Assembly (NCBI GenBank): GCA_002454335.1
Contig: DKIP01000033.1
Location: forward strand, 31,328-43,831
Source: Cytophagaceae bacterium UBA6715
Lineage (GTDB): Bacteria > Bacteroidota > Bacteroidia > Cytophagales > Spirosomataceae
DNA length: 12,504 nt
Direction of reading: 5' to 3'
Positions 1-5,476 of this stretch are shown here, one piece after another. The notes beneath the pieces were generated by a model. That model did not search any database, was not told the DNA's origin, and saw only the letters and a list, made by a program, of their open reading frames with translations. Both the position numbers and the translations under genes were made by a program. Every line of letters starts with the position of its first letter. Position 1 is the first letter of the stretch.

Positions 1-569
1 CCCATAAAGGATACGACGACCCAGCGGGAGTCATAATATTTCTGAGCCTCCTTAATCGCTAGATAACCCAGTGCTGTTCCCATGGCATAAATGATTCCCG
101 TCGCATGATTGAACCATTGGCCCGTGGCTTCCGGTTGGAAGATTAATAAAATTCCGAAGAAGCCGACCAACAAAAACAAGACCTGTTTGCCAGTTAGGCG
201 CTCATTGGGAATCAGGAAAAAGCTGAAAATTACAATGAATAATGGGAATGCCTGGCCATAGGTATTGGTTAGTGAAAGTCCCAAATGTTCCAAGGTATAG
301 AACAAGCAATACAAAGTAAATGCTCCCAACAATCCCCGAAGAATAATGAAATAAAGTTTGCCACCTTTTTGAACTGCTGGCCTGCGAATTAAGCTCGTTA
401 ATAGAAAGGGGAGGCCCACAGCACTTCGGAAAAACACTAACTCCACCGATCCGAATCGGTCGCTCATGGATTTGGCAAGTGCCGACATCAATGCAAAACA
501 CAAAGAAGAAATGAGCATGTAACCGATTCCTTTATTTTTGTACCAAACCTTGTGTATTTTTTTACGCAT
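1..569 (-). CDS. EamA/DMT-family transporter, N-terminal part (cut by window edge)
   Basis: Inner-membrane protein of the drug/metabolite transporter superfamily; its substrate cannot be read from the sequence. 189 residues are visible from the ATG at 567-569, and the rest lies left of the window. Hydrophobic segments fall at about residues 16-34, 43-60, 73-92, 104-120, 128-145 and 157-172. That fits the first five-helix EamA repeat plus the start of the second. The stretch around residues 21-50 (cytoplasmic start, FALMSALAKSM, then ELVFFRSAVGLP) is typical of this family's first repeat. The N-terminus is basic (MRKKIHK), as expected for a cytoplasmic end. The gene is divergent from ridA, and a -7 box on its strand lies at 639-646. 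A downstream ATG at residue 18 is possible but would cut into helix 1. The family call is firm; the function is open. Confidence 0.85.
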   Translation of the reverse strand, partial: MRKKIHKVWYKNKGIGYMLISSLCFALMSALAKSMSDRFGSVELVFFRSAVGLPFLLTSLIRRPAVQKGGKLYFIILRGLLGAFTLYCLFYTLEHLGLSLTNTYGQAFPLFIVIFSFFLIPNERLTGKQVLFLLVGFFGILLIFQPEATGQWFNHATGIIYAMGTALGYLAIKEAQKYYDSRWVVVSFM

Positions 570-638
570 GAATTAAACGATTCCGCCGTTTCCTGATTCG
601 AGATTCAGGCAAATTTTGGTAACTTGCATCTCTTATTT

Positions 639-646
639 CAAAGGTA
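639..646 (-). promoter_or_regulatory. Candidate -7 box for the DMT transporter
   Basis: Read on the minus strand this is TACCTTTG, an exact match to the Bacteroidota -7 consensus TAnnTTTG. It would give a leader of about 65 bases to the ATG at 569. No TTG is seen 17-23 bases upstream, so the -33 half is missing. The box overlaps the first base of the ridA start codon, so the two divergent transcripts would overlap. The same octamer precedes the glycosyltransferase gene. Confidence 0.4.
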
Positions 647-1020
647 TGACAAAAAAAATTATTTTTTCTCCTGATGCCCCCGCAGCAATTGGTCCTTACT
701 CGCAAGCGGTTGAAGTGAATGGTATGGTTTTCGTTTCCGGTCAAATCGCTTTAAGCGTGTTTGAGTCTGGCGCGAGCATCGAAGAAGAAACAGACCAAGT
801 CATGAAAAACATGGGACATATCCTAAAAGCGGCTGGTTGCACGTATTCAGATGTAGTCAAATGTTCCATCTTTGTCAAAGACATGGATAATTTTGCCAAA
901 ATTAATCAAGTCTATGGGGCGTATTTCCCCGAAAATCCTCCTGCACGCGAAACAGTCGAAGTGGCAAGACTTCCCAAAGACGTGCGTGTTGAAATTGCTT
1001 GTATTGCCTATAAATCATAA
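646..1020 (+). CDS. ridA: RidA family reactive enamine/imine deaminase
   Basis: RidA hydrolyses reactive 2-aminoacrylate-type enamines and imines released by PLP enzymes, in the cytosol, as a homotrimer. The 124 residues cover the whole family length. Recognisable elements are IGPYSQA (15-21), SGQIA (31-35), PPARETVEVARLP (98-110) with the catalytic Arg101 (E. coli Arg105), and Glu116 in VRVEIACIA. The usual DPxTGxLV loop after SGQ is missing: the segment 36-44 is about three residues shorter and reads LSVFESGAS. I chose the ATG at 646 because translation then starts with the family's normal N-terminus; a TTG at 616 would add ten residues that do not look like RidA. It is the first gene of a four-gene run, with 3 bases between its stop and gltX. 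An imperfect -7-like string (TAACTTGC) at 620-627 may be its promoter. Confidence 0.93.
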   Translation: MTKKIIFSPDAPAAIGPYSQAVEVNGMVFVSGQIALSVFESGASIEEETDQVMKNMGHILKAAGCTYSDVVKCSIFVKDMDNFAKINQVYGAYFPENPPARETVEVARLPKDVRVEIACIAYKS

Positions 1021-1023
1021 TAT

Positions 1024-2529
1024 ATGTCATCATCTGTCCGCGTTCGTTTTGCCCCAAGTCCTACGGGCCCCTTACACATCGGTGGGGTTAGAACTGCGTT
1101 ATACAATTATCTTTTCGCGCGCAAAATGGGCGGTACATTCATTCTTCGGATTGAAGATACCGACCAAACTCGTTTCGTTCCGGGCGCGGAGCAATACATT
1201 TTAGATAGCTTAGCTTGGTTGGGCATTAGCCCTGATGAAGGTGTAGGTGCTGCTGGACCGCATGCTCCTTACCGACAAAGCGAGCGGAAAGAGCTTTATA
1301 AAGCCTATGCTGATCAATTGATCCGCGAGGAGAAGGCTTATTATGCGTTTGATACATCCGAGGAATTGGATGCGATGCGGACGATGTTTGAAAGTAAAGG
1401 TTCTGCATTTCAATACAATGCGTTAACTCGCGTTAAATTGCGTAATTCCTTGGCTTTGCCAGCTGCAGAAGTGCAAGCATTATTGGATGCGAATACACCC
1501 TATGTAATTCGTTTAAAGGTTCCTGCCAAAGGAGAAATTCGATTCCAAGATTCGGTTCGTGACTGGGTACATGTCCACACGTCAAGTATCGATGACAAGG
1601 TGTTAATGAAATCGGATGGCATGCCTACTTACCATTTGGCGAATGTGGTGGATGATCACATCATGGAAATTACGCATGTGATTCGTGGAGAAGAATGGTT
1701 GCCATCGGCTCCTTTACACATTTTATTATACCAGGCATTCGGTTGGACCGCGCCACAATTCGCGCACCTACCCCTTTTATTAAAGCCAGAAGGAAATGGT
1801 AAATTATCCAAACGCGATGCAGATTTAGGTGGTTTTCCCGTATTTCCGATGGAATGGACGGATCCTCAAACGGGTGCCGTATCCAAAGGATTTAAGCAAG
1901 AGGGTTATCTGCCAGAAGCGACTTTGAATTTCTTAGCCTTTTTAGGTTGGAATCCAGGTACAGAGCAAGAATTATTTAACTTGTCAGAATTAGTTGACGC
2001 CTTTTCATTGGAACGCATCAACAAAGCCGGCGCTAAGTTTGATGTAAATAAAGCCAAATGGTTTAATGAGCAATATTTGAAACAACAAGCTCCTGAATTA
2101 CTAGCAAAAGAATATTTGGGACATTTACCTACCGAACAAGGTTTGGCATTTGTTTCCTTGTTTTTAGACCGAATTACTTTTCCTCAGGAATTGTCAAGCT
2201 TGGTGGCTACATTCATCGAAAAGCCTTCGACTTATGATGAGGCAGTTATTCAAAATAAATGGAATGCGGAAGCGGAGAAAGGATTACGCTTGCTTGCAGA
2301 TGCATTGCCTTCGATTGCTGTTTGGCAAGCCGACGAGATAAAACATGCGATTCACGAATGTTTAGAATCGGCAGGAATCAAAATGGGTAAGGTCATGCAA
2401 ATTTTACGTGTAGCCCTTAGTGGTAATGGTGCAGGGCCAGATTTGATGATTTCGATGCAATTGTGGGGAAAGGATCAAGTGCTAGAGCGATTAACAACTG
2501 CAATACAAGTATTCACCCAAAATAGTTAA
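1024..2529 (+). CDS. gltX: Glutamyl-tRNA synthetase (class I)
   Basis: Charges tRNA-Glu with glutamate in the cytosol; in species that rely on GatCAB it may also mischarge tRNA-Gln. The protein has 501 residues, normal for bacterial GluRS. The N-terminal Rossmann domain opens with FAPSPTGPLHIGG, giving the HIGH-type signature at residues 18-21. The second ATP-binding signature is KLSKR at 260-264, in GNGKLSKRDADLGG. The last third or so is the helical anticodon-binding region. The start 3 bases after the ridA stop gives the expected MSSSVRVRFAPSPTG beginning. The stop TAA shares its last A with the ATG of the next small gene. The downstream gatC suggests that a transamidation route exists, but whether this enzyme is non-discriminating cannot be judged by eye. 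Confidence 0.97.
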   Translation: MSSSVRVRFAPSPTGPLHIGGVRTALYNYLFARKMGGTFILRIEDTDQTRFVPGAEQYILDSLAWLGISPDEGVGAAGPHAPYRQSERKELYKAYADQLIREEKAYYAFDTSEELDAMRTMFESKGSAFQYNALTRVKLRNSLALPAAEVQALLDANTPYVIRLKVPAKGEIRFQDSVRDWVHVHTSSIDDKVLMKSDGMPTYHLANVVDDHIMEITHVIRGEEWLPSAPLHILLYQAFGWTAPQFAHLPLLLKPEGNGKLSKRDADLGGFPVFPMEWTDPQTGAVSKGFKQEGYLPEATLNFLAFLGWNPGTEQELFNLSELVDAFSLERINKAGAKFDVNKAKWFNEQYLKQQAPELLAKEYLGHLPTEQGLAFVSLFLDRITFPQELSSLVATFIEKPSTYDEAVIQNKWNAEAEKGLRLLADALPSIAVWQADEIKHAIHECLESAGIKMGKVMQILRVALSGNGAGPDLMISMQLWGKDQVLERLTTAIQVFTQNS

Positions 2530-2711
2530 TGAAAGCAAAACCAAAACCCAAGGCACCTAAAGTCCATCCAGATTTAGCTGGATTTGAGATGAATATCGAT
2601 TCATTGGGTCAAATCACGACAAATTTGGATCGTGATGCCTTGAACGCATTTTTGGATAAAGAAATGCCGGAGGATAAAAAATTAAGATCAAAGAAAGATG
2701 AAGGTAAGTAA
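2529..2711 (+). CDS. Small conserved-looking protein of unknown function between gltX and gatC
   Basis: A 60-residue soluble protein with no recognised domain, signal peptide or membrane segment. The start is lysine/proline-rich (MKAKPKPKAPK), followed by HPDLAGFEMNIDSLGQI and a likely helix DRDALNAFLDKEMPEDK, then a basic tail. Its ATG overlaps the gltX stop (TAATG), and its last 14 bases overlap the start of gatC in another frame. Such close packing argues for a real, translationally coupled gene rather than a chance frame. From memory, similar short proteins with an 'H-x-D-L-x-G-F-x-(I/M)' core and a 'DKKL' end occur in other Bacteroidota; I could not check this. The Lys-rich head might bind RNA, but that is a guess. 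Confidence 0.75.
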   Translation: MKAKPKPKAPKVHPDLAGFEMNIDSLGQITTNLDRDALNAFLDKEMPEDKKLRSKKDEGK

Positions 2712-2985
2712 AGAGGATGTTGTTAAGATTGCGCATTTAGCACGTTTGGATTTGAAAGAATCCAAGGTGGGTGAAATGCAAGACTCCATCAATAAGGTTT
2801 TGGATTGGATGGAAGCCTTGAATGTGGTGGATACGCAACATGTTGCCCCTTTGGCACATATGACTTCGGCATTAAATCATTTTCGAGAGGATAAGGCAGT
2901 TTCGAATTTGACGCGTGAAAAAGCGCTCGCATTGGGGCCGGATACCAACGAGCAATATTTTAAAGTTCCTCAAGTAATCGAGTAA
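2698..2985 (+). CDS. gatC: Asp/Glu-tRNA(Asn/Gln) amidotransferase subunit C
   Basis: GatC is the small subunit that wraps around GatA and GatB and stabilises the GatCAB complex. That complex converts mischarged Glu-tRNA-Gln or Asp-tRNA-Asn to the amide form. The 95 residues match the family length. They show the typical opening VSKEDVVKIAHLARLDL, a helix INKVLDWMEALNVVDTQ, the segment VAPLAHMTSALNHFREDKAV, and the closing YFKVPQVIE. The ATG lies inside the end of the preceding small gene (14-base overlap). gatA and gatB are not in the window, as is common when gatC is unlinked. Its TAA is followed directly by the inverted TAA of aroB. Confidence 0.95.
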   Translation: MKVSKEDVVKIAHLARLDLKESKVGEMQDSINKVLDWMEALNVVDTQHVAPLAHMTSALNHFREDKAVSNLTREKALALGPDTNEQYFKVPQVIE

Positions 2986-4014
2986 TTATCCGATGTAATA
3001 TTCCAAGGCTCTCTTCATCTCAGCCTTAGTTACAGGGATATCGTAGCCACAATCTCCAATTCCAGTTAGCAGCGAGAATCGAATTTCGGATCCTTTGTTT
3101 TTCTTATCTTGGGCTGTTAATTGGATGATCGCCGGGATTTCATCTGCTTTCATTTGAACGCGGCCGTAGGTTGCAAATAACATCGCTTCGATCGACTCTA
3201 ATTCTTCCGCCTCCAATAAGTTGCGCTCAAATGCCAGATAGGCTTCTGTTATCATACCTACAGCAATAGCTTCTCCATGCAAAACGGCCCGTTTGCCTAA
3301 TCCCAACAGGTATGTTTCAACCGCATGACCTAACGTGTGTCCAAAATTCAAAATCTTACGCAGCCCTTTTTCTTTCGGATCTTCTTCAACAACCTCTTTT
3401 TTGATTTCGACGGAATGCGCAATTAAATCGGCAAGGTCAACATGGTCAAAGTCCAAAGATGCGATTGTTTCCCATTTCGCGGCATCTCGGATTAAACAAT
3501 GTTTTATGATTTCTGCAAAGCCCGATAGCTTTTGACGATGAGGAAGCGTTTGAATAAAAAAGGGGTCTATCAAAACAGTTTTAGGCAATTGGAATACTCC
3601 GATGTGATTCTTTAAGCCATGAAAATCGATGCCCAATTTTCCACCTACGCTCGCATCCACTTGTGCTAATAGGGTAGTTGGGATTTGAATAAAATCAATA
3701 CCTCTTTTATAGGTAGATGCGCAAAAGCCACCCATATCTCCGATTACTCCACCACCCAGGTTTATGACTAATCCATGACGATCCATGTTGGCACGCGTCA
3801 TCGACTGCCAAATTTTCTCACAGGTTGCGAGTGTTTTATTCTCTTCACCTGATTTGATAACGATTTTTGTATAATTTTTCGGGAGCAAGGATTGAATAAG
3901 CGGCAAACAATGTTTTTGTGTCTTTTCGTCCACAATAACTGCGATGTGAGAGTAATCATTTTGGCTTAAAAAGCTCGATAATGTTGCAGAAATTGCGCCG
4001 ATTTGAACTGACAT
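2986..4014 (-). CDS. aroB: 3-Dehydroquinate synthase
   Basis: Second step of the shikimate pathway: converts DAHP to 3-dehydroquinate using NAD and a divalent metal, in the cytosol. From the ATG at 4012-4014 the protein has 342 residues, normal for AroB. Seen in order: NAD-binding GGGVIGDMGGF (87-97), IPTTLLAQVDASVGGK (111-126), FAEIIKH (166-172) with metal ligand Glu168, NFGHTLGHAVE (223-233) with His226 as the expected metal ligand and His230 as the catalytic histidine, and LHGEAIAVGM (245-254) with metal ligand His246. The frame stays open to a TTG at 4041, but a -7 box covers 4039-4046, so that TTG would lie upstream of the transcript start; the ATG is preferred. It stands alone, with no other aro gene nearby. 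Confidence 0.96.
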   Translation of the reverse strand: MSVQIGAISATLSSFLSQNDYSHIAVIVDEKTQKHCLPLIQSLLPKNYTKIVIKSGEENKTLATCEKIWQSMTRANMDRHGLVINLGGGVIGDMGGFCASTYKRGIDFIQIPTTLLAQVDASVGGKLGIDFHGLKNHIGVFQLPKTVLIDPFFIQTLPHRQKLSGFAEIIKHCLIRDAAKWETIASLDFDHVDLADLIAHSVEIKKEVVEEDPKEKGLRKILNFGHTLGHAVETYLLGLGKRAVLHGEAIAVGMITEAYLAFERNLLEAEELESIEAMLFATYGRVQMKADEIPAIIQLTAQDKKNKGSEIRFSLLTGIGDCGYDIPVTKAEMKRALEYYIG

Positions 4015-4038
4015 GGTTGATTTTATTCGTTGGAAAAT

Positions 4039-4046
4039 CAAAAATA
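4039..4046 (-). promoter_or_regulatory. -7 box for aroB
   Basis: Minus-strand TATTTTTG matches TAnnTTTG exactly. It would start transcription roughly 20 bases before the ATG at 4014 and exclude the TTG start at 4041. No TTG is present at the -33 distance. Confidence 0.55.
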
Positions 4047-4091
4047 CGATGATTTTACTAAAATAGAGGGATTCTAACCTGAATTTTGGTT

Positions 4092-4121
4092 TTGTGGTGT
4101 GCTTTTTCTTGCCTAATTTTG
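4092..4121 (+). promoter_or_regulatory. Complete Bacteroidota -33/-7 promoter for pdhB
   Basis: TTG at 4092-4094, exactly 19 bases, then TAATTTTG at 4114-4121: a full match to TTG-N19-TAnnTTTG as described for the primary sigma factor of Bacteroides and Flavobacterium. Transcription should begin near 4126, leaving a leader of about 30 bases before the ATG at 4157. It lies inside the upstream extension of the pdhB open frame and so decides the start codon. Confidence 0.85.
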
Positions 4122-4156
4122 TCGCTGCTTGGGAATGCCCAAAACAAAGAAATCAT

Positions 4157-5140
4157 ATGAGAGAAATTCAATTTAGAGAAGCCTTACGTGAGGCTATGCA
4201 AGAGGAAATGCGTCGCGATGATACTGTCTTCTTAATGGGAGAGGAAGTTGCGGAATACAATGGTGCTTACAAAGTGTCACAAGGTATGTTGGACGAATTC
4301 GGTCCCGAGCGCGTAATTGATACCCCAATCGCTGAATTAGGTTTTGGTGGTATTGGTGTTGGTGCTGCAGCGAATGGTTTACGTCCGATTGTCGAGTTTA
4401 TGACCTTCAACTTCTCGTTGGTGGCTATCGACCAAGTTATTAACTCCGCTTCTAAATTGATGTCGATGTCAGGGGGACAATATTCTTGTCCAATTGTATT
4501 TCGTGGCCCCACAGGTAACGCGGGACAGTTGTCATCTCAGCACTCATCCAATTTTGAGAACTGGTATGCGAATACACCAGGTTTGAAAGTGGTTGTTCCG
4601 GCAACACCTGCGGATGCAAAAGGTTTATTGAAAGCTTCGATTCGCGATAATGATCCTGTGATTTTCATGGAATCGGAATTGATGTATGGAGATAAAGGGT
4701 TAGTGCCCGACGGAGAATATTTAATTCCGATTGGTAAAGCGAATGTCGTGAAGCCAGGGACAGATGTGACGATTGTGACATTTGGTAAAATGTTGCCACG
4801 TGTTGTATTGCCAGCTGTTGAGGAATTAGCCAAACAAGGAATCAATGCGGAAGTAATCGATTTACGTACAGTTCGTCCAATCGATTATATAACAGTTGTT
4901 GAGTCAGTAAAGAAAACAAACCGTTGTGTTGTTGTTGAGGAAGCCAATCCATTATCTGCTATTTCGTCTGAAATTGCATATCATTTACAACGTTGGGCTT
5001 TTGATTATTTAGATGCACCCGTAGTTCGTGTGAATTCACGTGACTTGCCATTGCCTTATGCTCCAACGCTAATTGAGGAAATTTTACCGAACGTTTCCCG
5101 TACGATTGATGCAGTGAAGACGGTGATGTATCGGAAATAG
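4157..5140 (+). CDS. pdhB: Pyruvate dehydrogenase E1 component, beta subunit
   Basis: With the alpha subunit it forms the TPP-dependent E1 that decarboxylates pyruvate and passes the acetyl group to E2 lipoate in the cytosolic PDH complex. From the ATG at 4157 it has 327 residues, normal for E1-beta. Visible are MGEEVAEYNGAYKVSQG (27-43), DTPIAELGFGGIGVGAA (55-71) with the TPP-activating Glu60, RGPTG (116-120), SSQHS (126-130) with the active-site loop His129, and the C-terminal transketolase domain (EVIDLRTVRPID). The frame extends upstream to a GTG at 4094, but that codon sits in the promoter and the extra residues do not resemble the family. Related 2-oxoisovalerate dehydrogenase is the alternative; the wording of the first 70 residues favours pyruvate. 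The E1-alpha and E2 genes are elsewhere. The stop TAG is also the first three bases of the heptamer repeat that follows. Confidence 0.93.
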   Translation: MREIQFREALREAMQEEMRRDDTVFLMGEEVAEYNGAYKVSQGMLDEFGPERVIDTPIAELGFGGIGVGAAANGLRPIVEFMTFNFSLVAIDQVINSASKLMSMSGGQYSCPIVFRGPTGNAGQLSSQHSSNFENWYANTPGLKVVVPATPADAKGLLKASIRDNDPVIFMESELMYGDKGLVPDGEYLIPIGKANVVKPGTDVTIVTFGKMLPRVVLPAVEELAKQGINAEVIDLRTVRPIDYITVVESVKKTNRCVVVEEANPLSAISSEIAYHLQRWAFDYLDAPVVRVNSRDLPLPYAPTLIEEILPNVSRTIDAVKTVMYRK

Positions 5141-5170
5141 TCGCTAGTCGTCAGTCACTAGTCTTTAGTC
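5138..5170 (+). repeat. Heptamer repeat block A (TAGTCRC type), starting in the pdhB stop codon
   Basis: Four and a half 7-base units in perfect register: TAGTCGC, TAGTCGT, CAGTCAC, TAGTCTT, TAGTC. The first TAG is the stop codon of pdhB. Units 2 to 4 (to 5163) are repeated exactly as a 19-base string in block B. Confidence 0.85.
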
Positions 5171-5192
5171 TTATAAATTAGCTAAAATATAT

Positions 5193-5226
5193 AAGCCCTG
5201 CTTGGTATTCCAAGTGGGGCTTTTTT
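5193..5226 (+). terminator. Intrinsic terminator of pdhB
   Basis: A 13-bp stem (5193-5205 with 5210-5222), with two G-U wobbles in the plus-strand RNA, a TATT loop and a run of six T at 5221-5226. It is a diverged inverted copy of the terminator at 5347-5386. Confidence 0.9.
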
Positions 5227-5228
5227 AA

Positions 5229-5263
5229 TAGGCGCTAGTCACTAGTCGTCAGTCACTAGTCGG
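5229..5263 (+). repeat. Heptamer repeat block B
   Basis: Five 7-base units in register, read on the plus strand: TAGGCGC, TAGTCAC, TAGTCGT, CAGTCAC, TAGTCGG. It lies directly after the T-run of the pdhB terminator. The following bases (AGTCGGCT then AAATTGA, 5258-5272) recur inverted next to block C with a 4-base insertion. Confidence 0.85.
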
Positions 5264-5346
5264 CTAAATTGACTTTAAAATAATCTCATTGATGGTTGTG
5301 GATTTTTAATCAGTCTCAAACGTTCAATTCTTGACTGATGAATAAC
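5264..5346. other. Short spacer between the two terminators, no gene seen
   Basis: About 80 AT-rich bases between block B and the htrA-side terminator. I see no open frame, promoter box or repeat apart from the AAATTGA continuation at its left end. Confidence 0.6.
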
Positions 5347-5386
5347 AAAAAAGCCCCACTTGGAATTTCCAAGCGAGGCTTTTTAC
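5347..5386 (-). terminator. Intrinsic terminator of htrA
   Basis: Stem 5351-5363 with 5369-5381. The two non-Watson-Crick positions are G-U wobbles only in the minus-strand RNA (C-A mismatches in the plus-strand RNA). A run of six A at 5347-5352 supplies the U-tract on the minus strand. This fits termination of the leftward htrA transcript, though the T-run at 5380-5384 could give some termination of rightward transcripts too. Confidence 0.88.
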
Positions 5387-5419
5387 TTTATCATTATCGC
5401 TTTCAATTTATAAAGCCGA

Positions 5420-5468
5420 CTGTCGAGTGACTAGCAACTAGTGCCCAACGACTAGCGACTAGTGACTA
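5420..5468 (-). repeat. Heptamer repeat block C, inverted
   Basis: Seven 7-base units in register, read on the minus strand from 5468: TAGTCAC, TAGTCGC, TAGTCGT, TGGGCAC, TAGTTGC, TAGTCAC, TCGACAG, then TCGGC. It is the same repeat as blocks A and B in opposite orientation, and like block A it lies just beyond the stop of the gene transcribed towards it. Confidence 0.85.
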
Positions 5469-5476
5469 ACAGCTGT

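Noticed and set aside
202..501. Minus-strand open frame of 99 codons inside the DMT transporter
   Set aside because: It is in another frame of the same strand; the transporter frame gives clear membrane helices and a family match, this one does not.
620..627. TAACTTGC as the ridA promoter
   Set aside because: It resembles the -7 box with one T missing and has no TTG at the right distance, so it is too weak to list as a feature.
616..645. TTG start giving RidA ten extra residues
   Set aside because: The added residues do not fit the family; the ATG at 646 gives a normal N-terminus.
3005..3027. Inverted repeat AAGGCT/AGCCTT near the aroB 3' end as a terminator
   Set aside because: Only a 6-bp stem with an 11-base loop and no T-run, inside coding sequence.
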